64,000 nt of DNA from Kaistella gelatinilytica. Lineage in GTDB: Bacteria; Bacteroidota; Bacteroidia; Flavobacteriales; Weeksellaceae. The stretch lies in assembly GCF_015679325.1 (NCBI RefSeq), contig NZ_JADPVI010000002.1:424798-488797 (forward strand). The letters run 5' to 3'. Positions 21,401 through 28,420 of this stretch are shown in pieces. A program made the position numbers and the translations under genes. Positions within the stretch are counted from its first letter, which is position 1; every line of letters starts with the position of its first letter. The notes under the pieces are model-generated. The model saw nothing but the letters and a program-made list of their open reading frames with translations. It did not search any database and had not been told where the DNA came from.

Positions 21401-22488
21401 CGAATTCCTAAAATACCTTTTTGATCCTGAAGATTCCCGGAACCCTGATCTAAAACCCAGGCTTCTATTCGGGTAATACTGATTCTGGAATTGATCTGTG
21501 GGTAATTCAACAAAGAAGCATCGTAATTATCTAGGAAATAATGTCCTATATAATAATGCTGATTGTCCTCATAGTCGATAGCATTCAATTTAAAAGTATT
21601 CATCACACCACCACCTTGCGCGATAATGCTGCGAGATTCTCCCTGTTGCTGGGAAAATACCAATGTTCCTGTAGTTTTCCCGAGTTGAAATTCTGTTTTT
21701 AAACCAAATAATGATTCCGAACCGCGGATCAAACTCGTTGAAAGTGGCATATTCACATTTCCAAATTCTACCCTTTTGATGATCTTATCTTCGCCACCCG
21801 TAGTTTTATCGTTTAAACCTTTAGTCTGCAAATCTTTCCAGCTTCCTTTTGCCTGCCAAACCAAATTCATTTTGTTCTCAAAGGCAAATCCGCTTTGAGT
21901 ATCATAATTGGCTTTAAGCTGAAGGTTTTCCCCAACTTTCCCGATCAATCCAAGTTGAATTCTCTGCTGAATATCAATCGCAAAACTTGTTCTGTTCTGA
22001 GGTAAAATTAATGGATTATCAATTTTTTGGTAGAGGCCTCCAATGTCAAAAGACGCAAAACCTTGCGGAATAATTTCAATTTTATTTCCACCGAAGATGT
22101 CTTCAAAAAGTCTGTTTTTTACCTTAAAACTTGGGAGTAAACCTTTTTTGAGTGCATCTGTCTGATCTTTTTTGTAGCCTAAATTGTTGGTCGCCGATTT
22201 CTCATTATAATATTCGCTCAGCTGATTGTTGAGCATATATTGATGATATTCGGCAGAAGTCATGGAAACGGGATTTCCTACGACCATATTCCCAACTTTG
22301 GGATAGAGAAAATACATTCCGCTGGAAACATCATAAAATGCTTCATATCGCATAGGATTCGGCAGGGAAAAATCCTGTCGAACAGACGAACTATCCTGTG
22401 GTTTTACCTGTGCAAATATACTTGCAGAAGAAAAACACAGGAAAATTAAAACTAAGAATGTATGCTGAAAAAAATTATTCTTCTTCAA
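15415..22488 (-). CDS. sprA: Cell-surface protein SprA, T9SS outer-membrane translocon
   Basis: 2357 residues with an N-terminal signal peptide (hydrophobic HTFLVLIFLCFSSASIFA), matching SprA of gliding flavobacteria in size and content. It has many aromatic-ended beta-strand segments and terminates in a strand (LTATFTFSGSGGF). SprA is the giant outer-membrane beta-barrel through which type IX secretion substrates cross. Two likely substrates with type A sorting tails are encoded at 32.5 and 56.6 kb. The gene begins 3 nt after the ruvA stop, so the two are co-transcribed. The frame is intact throughout. Confidence 0.96.
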   Translation of the reverse strand: MKKNNFFQHTFLVLIFLCFSSASIFAQVKPQDSSSVRQDFSLPNPMRYEAFYDVSSGMYFLYPKVGNMVVGNPVSMTSAEYHQYMLNNQLSEYYNEKSATNNLGYKKDQTDALKKGLLPSFKVKNRLFEDIFGGNKIEIIPQGFASFDIGGLYQKIDNPLILPQNRTSFAIDIQQRIQLGLIGKVGENLQLKANYDTQSGFAFENKMNLVWQAKGSWKDLQTKGLNDKTTGGEDKIIKRVEFGNVNMPLSTSLIRGSESLFGLKTEFQLGKTTGTLVFSQQQGESRSIIAQGGGVMNTFKLNAIDYEDNQHYYIGHYFLDNYDASLLNYPQINSRISITRIEAWVLDQGSGNLQDQKGILGIRDLGEGISGYPDNSQNTLYPQIVGLGTGIRDVNSAYNTINGKSFPNANGTPVTYTDGEEFIFNRKARKLNQNEFTFHPQLGYISLNQRLNDNQLLSVAYTFTLNGDSKVYKVGEFSEESPVLITKLLKSNIKTTTTTPMWDLMMKNIYSLNSNQINSDGFLLNVYLRDPTNGKVNYLPNTPVQDTNLLKLFNWDRLNMNNDLQQNGNVTGDGIFDFVPGITIDAQNGKVIFTKAKPFGAYLQGVLGSSDPKYVFNDLYDKFKNVASENRLALGYTMEGRFKGSQGTGISLGAINVPQGSVKVTANGVQLQEGIDYTVDYMLGTVNIINETVKQSGQAINISLENQLTFNTQRKRFLGLNLERKFNEHLTIGGTVVNYAETPLTQKVNFGQEAVNNTMAGFNILYNNELPFLTRLTDKIPFINTEAPSNLSFAAEGAYLIPGQNSGTGDQSYIDDFEQTTSKISLKEPAMWSLASKPEKNPNEPYFANGPLNNDLAHGNGRGLLTWYNIDPRFYGIGGAAPGGINAQAVSNHTSRRVQTKELYNSRDFVAGEQLYTNTFDISYFPGERGPYNVNPNAESTQQRWAGLMRPISVSNFVNSNIEYVEFWMMDPYADGNPLGANPKLLLQLGNVSEDVLKDGKLMYENGLPTPNVPANTTTTNWGTQPNQFPILYAFSTENEERTAQDLGYDGLDAQGEASKFGVSFINPVTKVTDPASDDFLFYLSDKFQGAQASSLTERYKYFRGPEGNSQSNTLEVATQTPDAEDVNRDYNLDQSENYNQYTINLDKGSLAVGQKFIVDEKQVDVTFQNGQKGSNKWYLFRVPVQQFDKDPTSGGSKDPSILNNVRFARMLLTGFDQASTIRFGTLDLVRSDWRKYTKDIATTITDTEGVNPVDNEKVDVGSVNLEENGLSQPPYVLPPGIDRQVLSGNAGAQRQNESSLYMKTQPIAVKTTKGVFKNVALDMRRYKKLELFVHAEDLRNPTSTIYDKDATFFIRFGSDATDNYYEYEASLKYTATNARSPLEIWPTENTMNLEIQNFVDAKLRRDSNPNNRIDDRSEDVEYGAIDPYKKIFIKGRPSLGNVTTIMLGVRNKSLTTTKDLVLWVNEIRLSEIENKGGYAGNASVNFNLGDFALVNANASVSSIGFGGITEKPAERAQSARSAFSINTTVNVDKFLPEKVGMKIPVNYSYTQTIEDPKYNPLDNDVTFDQAPNKEELKKVARTYTQQRSIGVVNMRKDRMNPNKKPKFYDVENLSVTSIYNDDFYRDVYTKKNYRQYLRGYIDYNYSFKPYVLRPFNKIVSDTAKSYKYLRWLKEVNINPVPTRLSFRTEVDRNYNELEFRNIEAILSRIPGQDFDVIRNRNFYFGWQYGLGFNFTKSLKLEINSAMRTLNDNLNVYDMNSNSIFANPLRAGRPVLYNHKIQLNYKFPFEYLPYLDFINAELGYGFTYNWNARSTVLTTFVNPDTQKAESLGSIGQNTNNIVATAALDVPKFFSKFKYFQKINTTMQKRKQEIDSLNNVYNLAWQKKGKKKSFKNYKFKNKLNPFQGIAYALTSIKQIDLSYNENNGTVLPGLLSAPNWYGYGQTLGGPTYGFLLGSQADVRRTIIENGWVSSSTYMNDPYSQMKNQNFLANVQVAPINDFRIDFNFLKNYNSNFIQGGYNVDADSNPANGFQNSFGTDMISYSKTTWTFNTAFKDGKSIYDAMYENAKQIFIQSGGSYIESNFKAGRGLADAYVLIPAFQAAVEGRSVNGRLSDPKKSGFPLPNWRVTYSGLKNIPLINSQFSKFDILHGYTSTYTATGIQSSVDYYNRQNNATAPLGDSFGNGFNPYTFSQVGYVEAFAPLIGADVTMRNNMQFRAQYNRDRLFMLGLVNQTLTEDAGNEYIVGFGYILKDLKMKINFKGKARTIKSDLNVRGDFSLRDSQTRITNILQNDSQITGGQRMMSFKFSADYNMSQNFNLRFFYDQLLTKYKISTAFPLSTIRAGLTATFTFSGSGGF

Positions 22489-22491
22489 ATG

Positions 22492-23076
22492 TTAAATGTT
22501 TTTTAAGATTTGCTTCACCAATTGCTCTACTGAAAAATCTGGATTTTGCTTTAAAATGCGGTCTGCAATTTTCTCGCTCATTTTTTTGGGGATCCCCAAA
22601 ACCTCTAATGCAGATAACGATTCTTCTTTAATTTTATTATTTGCAAATGTAGAAATATTTTCATCAGATTCCTTGAATTTTTGGACTTTATCCCTCAAAT
22701 CAACAATCACTCTTTCAGCGGTTTTAGTACCAATTCCCTTCACTTTTTGAAGCAGCAAACTGTTGTTGGAAAGGATTGCTGTTGATATTTCTTCTAAGCT
22801 CAATGAAGAGAGCATAATAATCGCCGAAACAGGTCCTACTCCGTTAACACTTATTAACAGATTAAACATCTCTTTTTCTAAAATTGTGTTAAAACCGAAA
22901 AGCAAATGGGCATCTTCCCGAATGATCTGCTGAATATTTAAAAAAGTAGTTTTTCCCAGCAATAATTTCTCGGAAGTTTGCAAACTAACGCCCACATAAT
23001 AGCCAACTCCCTGAACATCGAGAACCATAGAAGTTGGATTGAGTTCCTGAACGATTCCTTTGAGTGAATAAATCAT
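22492..23076 (-). CDS. ruvA: Holliday junction branch-migration protein RuvA
   Basis: 194 residues, full length. It has an N-terminal OB-fold (MIYSLKGIVQE...VQGVGYYVGVSL), two helix-hairpin-helix motifs (LLISVNGVGPVSAIIML and LQKVKGIGTKTAERVIVDLRDK), and a C-terminal domain III that contacts RuvB. It binds four-way junctions and drives branch migration with RuvB. It is immediately upstream of sprA. Confidence 0.96.
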   Translation of the reverse strand: MIYSLKGIVQELNPTSMVLDVQGVGYYVGVSLQTSEKLLLGKTTFLNIQQIIREDAHLLFGFNTILEKEMFNLLISVNGVGPVSAIIMLSSLSLEEISTAILSNNSLLLQKVKGIGTKTAERVIVDLRDKVQKFKESDENISTFANNKIKEESLSALEVLGIPKKMSEKIADRILKQNPDFSVEQLVKQILKNI

Positions 23077-23248
23077 TTTATTTTATAAATCATTTGATGT
23101 TAATGTAATTTTCGAGCGCAAGAAATGGACACATTTAATTCCAAAACAGACCTGAAAAACTCTGAAAAATTACCTTTCAAATTAAAAAATGAACTGCATT
23201 TTTTCAGAGCCCTAACTTACAAAAAATATGGAAATTTATTTCGCACAA

Positions 23249-23279
23249 AAAAACGCTACTAAAAAAGTAGCGTTTTTTT
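23249..23279 (-). terminator. Terminator of malic enzyme gene
   Basis: Arms ending AACGCTACT and AGTAGCGTT (13 bp with the flanking A/T pairs) around a short A-rich loop, with a long T-run on the minus strand, about 50 nt past the stop at 23332. Confidence 0.85.
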
Positions 23280-23331
23280 GAATATTTGGCTGAATAAATA
23301 ATTTCTCAGCCTTTAAAAATCATGTAGAAAA

Positions 23332-25617
23332 TTAAGCATTCTCTCTTCTCTGTGCATCTAAAACAGCGATTGTCGCCAGATTCACGATCTCATCTACACT
23401 TGCGCGCATTTGCAATACGTGAACAGGTTGTTTAAGACCCATCAAAATGGGACCTACAACTTGAGCTACTTTTAATCCCCGAATAATTTTATAGGAAATA
23501 TTTGCACTTTCTAAATTAGGGAAAACAAAAACATTTGCCGGCGTTGTGCCCAGTTTTGAGAAGGGATAATCGGAAAGATGATCAGCGTTCAAAGCAAAAT
23601 CCGGTTGAATTTCACCGTCGACGATCATATTCGGGAATTTCTCATGAAGCATAGAAACTGCTTTTGCTACTTTTTTTGAAGTCTCCGAAATACCTGCAAA
23701 ATTTTCAAATGATAACATGGCAATCCTCGGTTCGATGGCAAAAGTTTTTACAGTCATTTCGGCCATTTTCGCAATATTTACCAGATCTTCTGACGTAGGA
23801 TTTGGAATGATGGAAGTATCGGCAAAAAATAAAGGTCCTTTTTCCGTCATGATCATCATCATAGAAGCGATCTTATCGACTCCTTTTTCTTTTTCAATAA
23901 TTTTTAAGATCGGCTTAATCGTGGACGAATAATTTTTTGAAAAACCAACGATCAAAGCATCGGTATCACCATGATGTAACATCAAAGGACCGAAATAATC
24001 TCTTTGTCGAACATATCTTTTGGCTTTATATTCGTTCATGCCTTTTCGCTGACGCAGTTTCCAAAGCGTTTCGCGGTATTTCACGCGGTTATCTTCCTGA
24101 TTATCATCCATTGGATCAACAATTGGAACATCCATTTCGATTCCGAATTTTTTCATCTGCTCCAAAACATATTTTTTCTCCCCTAATAAAATAGGTTGAG
24201 CAATCCCTTCTTCGTAAAGGATCTGAGCAGCTTTCAAAACGTTGTATTCTTCGGCATTTCCAAGTGTAACTCTTTTTGGATTAGAGCGCGCCCGGTTTTG
24301 CATCATCCGGATGAGTTTCTCGTCGCGACCCATTCTGTCGAGCAAAGCATTTTCGTAATCATCGAAATTTTCGATCGGTTTTCCGGCGATCCCACTGTCC
24401 ATCGCAGCTTTTGCAACCGCTTTTGACACTTTGGTGATCAATCGGTTATCGAAAGGTTTGGGTATAAAATATTCTCTGCTGAAATTTAAATTTTTAACAT
24501 TATAAGCTAAAATAACTGCTTCCGGAACTGGCTCTTTTGCAAGATCTGCAATCGCTTTTACCGCGGCTAATTTCATGGCTTCATTAATTCCAGTCGCCTG
24601 AACATCGAGTGCCCCACGGAAAATATAAGGAAAACCAAGAACATTGTTCACCTGATTAGGATAATCACTTCTACCGGTCGCCATGATGGTATCTTTTCGA
24701 GTTTCCATGGCTAATTCGTACCCAATTTCAGGATTCGGATTTGCCAAACCAAAAACGATCGGATTTTCTGCCATCGTCAAAAGCATTTCTGCGGACATGA
24801 CATCTGCTTTGGAAAGTCCTATGAAAACATCGGCACCTTTTAAAGCTTCTGCTAATGTTTCCATGTCGGTATTCGCAACAAAATCTAATTTCTCCGGAGT
24901 TAGATTTTCTCTTTTATGATTGATGATCCCTTTTGAATCACACATTAAGACATTTTCTTTTTTAAGACCAAGTTCTAAATAAAGTTTGGTACATGCAATT
25001 GCTGCAGCTCCGGCTCCATTAATAACTACTTTTACCTCCCCAATTTTTTTACCGGCAATTTCCAGAGCATTTATTAGTGCAGCCGCAGAAATAATTGCAG
25101 TTCCGTGCTGATCGTCGTGCATCAAAGGAATATTGAGTTCTTCCTTTAATTTCTGCTCGATATAAAATGCTTCAGGAGCTTTGATGTCTTCTAAATTTAT
25201 ACCACCAAAAGTTGGTGCAATTCCTTTGACGATCTGGATGAATTTATCAGGATCAGTTTCATTAATTTCAATATCAAAAACATTAATATCGGCGAAAATT
25301 TTGAAGAGAAGTCCTTTTCCTTCCATCACGGGTTTTGAAGCTTCGGCACCTATATTTCCTAAACCTAAAACTGCAGTTCCATTAGAAATAACAGCAACCA
25401 GATTTCCTTTTCCGGTATATTCGTAGGCTAATTTCGGATCTCTTTCAATTTCTAAACAAGGGATCGCAACACCCGGAGAATACGCGATTGAAAGATCCCG
25501 CTGCGATGAATGTGGCTTTGAAGGAACAACTTCTATCTTTCCTTTCGGCTCGCTTCTATGATAATCGAGGACTGCTTCTTTAAAATTTTTCTCGTCTCTG
25601 TTCGTTTTGTTTGACAT
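23332..25617 (-). CDS. maeB: NADP-dependent malic enzyme with C-terminal phosphotransacetylase-like domain
   Basis: 761 residues, the MaeB type. The N-terminal ~430 residues are the malic enzyme: AYSPGVAIPCLEIERDP, GKGLLFKIFADINVFDIE, MHDDQHGTAIISAAALINAL, and the nucleotide-binding VVINGAGAAAIACTKLY. The rest is a phosphate acetyl/butyryltransferase-like domain, in MaeB proteins regulatory (acetyl-CoA sensing) rather than catalytic. It decarboxylates malate to pyruvate, supplying NADPH. It appears monocistronic, with a terminator at 23249-23279. Confidence 0.95.
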   Translation of the reverse strand: MSNKTNRDEKNFKEAVLDYHRSEPKGKIEVVPSKPHSSQRDLSIAYSPGVAIPCLEIERDPKLAYEYTGKGNLVAVISNGTAVLGLGNIGAEASKPVMEGKGLLFKIFADINVFDIEINETDPDKFIQIVKGIAPTFGGINLEDIKAPEAFYIEQKLKEELNIPLMHDDQHGTAIISAAALINALEIAGKKIGEVKVVINGAGAAAIACTKLYLELGLKKENVLMCDSKGIINHKRENLTPEKLDFVANTDMETLAEALKGADVFIGLSKADVMSAEMLLTMAENPIVFGLANPNPEIGYELAMETRKDTIMATGRSDYPNQVNNVLGFPYIFRGALDVQATGINEAMKLAAVKAIADLAKEPVPEAVILAYNVKNLNFSREYFIPKPFDNRLITKVSKAVAKAAMDSGIAGKPIENFDDYENALLDRMGRDEKLIRMMQNRARSNPKRVTLGNAEEYNVLKAAQILYEEGIAQPILLGEKKYVLEQMKKFGIEMDVPIVDPMDDNQEDNRVKYRETLWKLRQRKGMNEYKAKRYVRQRDYFGPLMLHHGDTDALIVGFSKNYSSTIKPILKIIEKEKGVDKIASMMMIMTEKGPLFFADTSIIPNPTSEDLVNIAKMAEMTVKTFAIEPRIAMLSFENFAGISETSKKVAKAVSMLHEKFPNMIVDGEIQPDFALNADHLSDYPFSKLGTTPANVFVFPNLESANISYKIIRGLKVAQVVGPILMGLKQPVHVLQMRASVDEIVNLATIAVLDAQRRENA

Positions 25618-25712
25618 GTTTTTCTATTTTTTGCAAGTGCAAATGTGAAAATTGATCAATATTTAATGATAGTACTGATCATTAATATTGAAGGTGAAGT
25701 TTGAATTAAACT

Positions 25713-26567
25713 TTAATTCAAAATATATTTGAGGTGATAATCTACTAAACTTTCGATCGGTTTCTGAACTACCTTTCCTATTTTTAAATTGAGTTCGGCC
25801 GCAGCTGATCTTAAAATATCTTCATAAATGAAAGCAATATATCCGATAAAATTGATCTCTATTTCGCCGGCTTCAGGATATGGAAGAACCTGATAATCTA
25901 AGAAATTCTTCAATTCATCGAAAACCATATTTTGAAAATACGGATGTTTTTTTCGTTCTGCAATAAATCTATTAAATTCTCCCAAATAAGCATTGGCTCT
26001 GGGATTATGATACATATTATGAATCGCATCTTCAATCGTAAGATTGTACGTGGCGCGGAAATCCTGGTCTAGATCTGAAGGTAATTTTTTCATAAAAAAT
26101 CTGCGCAAAAGGTGTTTTCCCAAAGCACTTCCGCTTCCTTCATCACCAATTAAAAAACCGAGCGAAGGTAGATCAACTCTAATTTTTTCACCGTCGAAAA
26201 AACAGGAATTAGAACCCGTTCCGAGAATGCAGACAATTGCAGGTTTCCCATTATAAGCGGCATAAGCAGCTGCAGTCATATCTTCTTTGATGGAAACTTC
26301 TGCTTGCGGAAAAGCTTTAACAAATTCATTTTCTACTTTCTTGGCATTATCTGGAGTTCCGCAACCTGAACCGTAAAAAAAGACTTTTTCTATGTGATTT
26401 TTTAGAAAAAAGAGTTCCTGATTTCTGTCGATCTCTTTTACGATAAAATCGGGATTAATGATATTTGGATTGAATCCCAAAGTGGTGGTTTTCAAATGGG
26501 TTTTTCCGGAATTTTCGAGGATCACCCAATCACATTTTGTGGAGCCGCCGTCAACAATGGCAATCAT
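25713..26567 (-). CDS. BadF/BadG-type sugar kinase, probable N-acetylglucosamine kinase
   Basis: 284 residues with the ASKHA ATPase fold: phosphate-1 loop DGGSTKCDWVIL near 6-17, phosphate-2 CILGTGSNSCFF, and GFLIGDEGSGSALGKHLL. This pattern is that of the BadF/BadG/BcrA/BcrD superfamily branch containing eukaryotic-type GlcNAc kinases, common in Bacteroidota for amino-sugar salvage from peptidoglycan or chitin. Substrate is inferred from family only. No sugar-catabolism neighbours help. Confidence 0.8.
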   Translation of the reverse strand: MIAIVDGGSTKCDWVILENSGKTHLKTTTLGFNPNIINPDFIVKEIDRNQELFFLKNHIEKVFFYGSGCGTPDNAKKVENEFVKAFPQAEVSIKEDMTAAAYAAYNGKPAIVCILGTGSNSCFFDGEKIRVDLPSLGFLIGDEGSGSALGKHLLRRFFMKKLPSDLDQDFRATYNLTIEDAIHNMYHNPRANAYLGEFNRFIAERKKHPYFQNMVFDELKNFLDYQVLPYPEAGEIEINFIGYIAFIYEDILRSAAAELNLKIGKVVQKPIESLVDYHLKYILN

Positions 26568-26668
26568 ATTTTATTAAATTTAATGCGCTAAAATATCAAT
26601 TTAATTTTAAACCTTTAATTTTTTACGCTACTATTTTAATTCTGCTTTAATTTTTAAATCGAAGAATC

Positions 26669-26695
26669 AAAAAGGCAATCCAAAACTGAATTGCC
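26669..26695 (-). terminator. Terminator of mrp-nifU
   Basis: GGCAAT (26674-26679) pairs with ATTGCC (26690-26695), with a T-run on the minus strand directly after. It lies 27 nt past the nifU stop. Confidence 0.65.
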
Positions 26696-26721
26696 AAGTT
26701 TATTTACAGGGTATCATTTTT

Positions 26722-26970
26722 TTATTCTACCTCAATTACTTCTAAAATTTCGGGTGCAAATTGTTTAATGGTATTTTCTACGCCTAATTTCATGGTTGAA
26801 AAACTCATGGGACAACCATTACAGTTTCCCTGAAGTTTTACCGACACGATACCATCTTTTACGTCGATCAATTCTATATCACCGCCGTCTTTGTTAAGAA
26901 ACGGACGAATACTTTCCAGCGCATCCATTACTTTCGTCACTGTTTCTTCGTGTTTCATCTCTGTTTTCAT
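26722..26970 (-). CDS. NifU C-terminal-domain Fe-S scaffold/carrier (Nfu type)
   Basis: 82 residues, the complete minimal NifU C-terminal domain: ALESIRPFLNKDGGDIELIDV then GNCNGCPMS with the CxxC pair C50/C53 that holds a bridging 4Fe-4S cluster between two subunits. Such proteins pass clusters to apo-enzymes. It follows mrp on the same strand with a 78-nt gap, so both steps of Fe-S trafficking are together. Confidence 0.93.
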   Translation of the reverse strand: MKTEMKHEETVTKVMDALESIRPFLNKDGGDIELIDVKDGIVSVKLQGNCNGCPMSFSTMKLGVENTIKQFAPEILEVIEVE

Positions 26971-27048
26971 TTTTCTTTTGTGATATAAATTCGGTTTTTT
27001 CTAAACCGCTATTTTTTATTTCTATAAGCTTCTGGAAGTAAATTCCGC

Positions 27049-28152
27049 TTATTTTTTTGAAGAGCATCCCGCCATTGTGGTAATTTTTACCGCTTCAGTT
27101 GGAGGAAGTGATTTATTTCTTTCAACCAGACTTTCGATCATATTTTGGGCAGTTTTGATGTAGATCTCCTGAATTTTTGAACCTTCCTGCAAAACTGCAG
27201 GGCGGCCAACATCTCCCGCTTCTCTAATGCTTTGAATCAAAGGAATTTCTCCTAAAACAGGTATTCCTAAATCTTCTGCTAAATATTGCGCGCCTTGATT
27301 TCCGAAAATGTAATATTTGTTTTCCGGTAATTCAGCCGGAGTAAAGTACGACATATTTTCAATTAAACCTAAGACAGGAATATTGATACTTTCCATCTGG
27401 AACATTGCGATTCCTTTTCTTACATCAGCCAATGCGATATGTTGCGGTGTACTCACGATCACGGCTCCTGTAACGGGAACTTCCTGAATAATAGACAAAT
27501 GAATATCACCGGTTCCCGGAGGTAGATCGATCAAAAGAAAATCTAATTCACCCCAAGCTGCGTCGCGGATCATTTGATTTAAAGCTTTTGAAGCCATTGG
27601 TCCACGCCAAACTACGGCTTGGTTTGCTCCGGAGAAATATCCGATGGAGAGCATTTTCACGCCATAATTTTCGACAGGTTTCATTAAATTTTTACCGTCG
27701 ATCTCTACTGAAATTGGTTTGGAATCTACCGTATCAAACATTGTAGGAATTGATGGTCCATAAATATCAGCATCTAAAATACCGACTTTAAAACCCATAT
27801 TTGCTAAAGTTACCGCAAGATTGGCCGCAACAGTAGATTTACCAACACCTCCTTTTCCGGAAGCGACGGCGATAATATTTTGAATTCCCCTGATCTGTTT
27901 TCCTTTGATTTGATTTTGCTGAACTTCCGAAGGTTCCGGTGAAGCGATCTTTAATTTTAAAACAACTTCTTCTCCAAATTCTGAAGCAAATGCCTGTTTC
28001 ATTGCTGCTTCAAGTTTCTTTTTTTCGTGCATTGCCGGTGAATGCGCTGTCATATCAATATAAACATCATTTCCCATTACCTGGAAATTGTGTACTAGAT
28101 CATCAACTTCTATTTCTTTCAAAAACGCCTGAACTTTTTCTTTCGTCAACAT
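27049..28152 (-). CDS. Mrp/ApbC-family Fe-S carrier P-loop ATPase
   Basis: 367 residues. An N-terminal MIP18-like domain (1-80) precedes the P-loop domain with deviant Walker A GKGGVGKST at 99-107, then GILDADIYGPSIP and LLIDLPPGTGD. These ATPases transfer Fe-S clusters. The CxxC cluster-binding pair usual in the NMSYF region is not present here (it reads NMSYFTPAELPENKYYIFG). The only Cys near the end is in MAGCSSKK. From memory this is common in Bacteroidota Mrp proteins. A promoter candidate is at 28187-28194, and nifU follows. Confidence 0.93.
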   Translation of the reverse strand: MLTKEKVQAFLKEIEVDDLVHNFQVMGNDVYIDMTAHSPAMHEKKKLEAAMKQAFASEFGEEVVLKLKIASPEPSEVQQNQIKGKQIRGIQNIIAVASGKGGVGKSTVAANLAVTLANMGFKVGILDADIYGPSIPTMFDTVDSKPISVEIDGKNLMKPVENYGVKMLSIGYFSGANQAVVWRGPMASKALNQMIRDAAWGELDFLLIDLPPGTGDIHLSIIQEVPVTGAVIVSTPQHIALADVRKGIAMFQMESINIPVLGLIENMSYFTPAELPENKYYIFGNQGAQYLAEDLGIPVLGEIPLIQSIREAGDVGRPAVLQEGSKIQEIYIKTAQNMIESLVERNKSLPPTEAVKITTMAGCSSKK

Positions 28153-28186
28153 AATTCTTTATAATAAATTGGATGACAAATTTACG

Positions 28187-28194
28187 GAATTTTT
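28187..28194 (-). promoter_or_regulatory. -7 box candidate for mrp
   Basis: TAAATTTG on the minus strand is an exact TAnnTTTG match 35 nt before the mrp ATG. No good -33 TTTG at the right spacing. Confidence 0.4.
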
Positions 28195-28395
28195 TGTTAT
28201 TTAGAATGAGTAAAATCTATGATTAATGTCTGCATTTTCTTAATCTTAATAAAAAGATTTTTTTTCTGTGTTCCGTTTTTTTGCCACTAAACATGAACAG
28301 TAAAAACCATATTTGAATTACATTAAAATTACTAATTGTGTTAAATTGTTGTTGTTTTTAACACAAAGAAGGTTAATGTTTCGGAATTTTCTATC

Positions 28396-28403
28396 TACAT
28401 TTG
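28396..28403 (+). promoter_or_regulatory. -7 box candidate for TonB-dependent receptor
   Basis: TACATTTG matches TAnnTTTG exactly, 18 nt before the chosen ATG at 28421. It supports that start over the longer frame opening at 28313, which would begin upstream of the promoter. Confidence 0.45.
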
Positions 28404-28420
28404 ATTTAAAATTAAAATAC

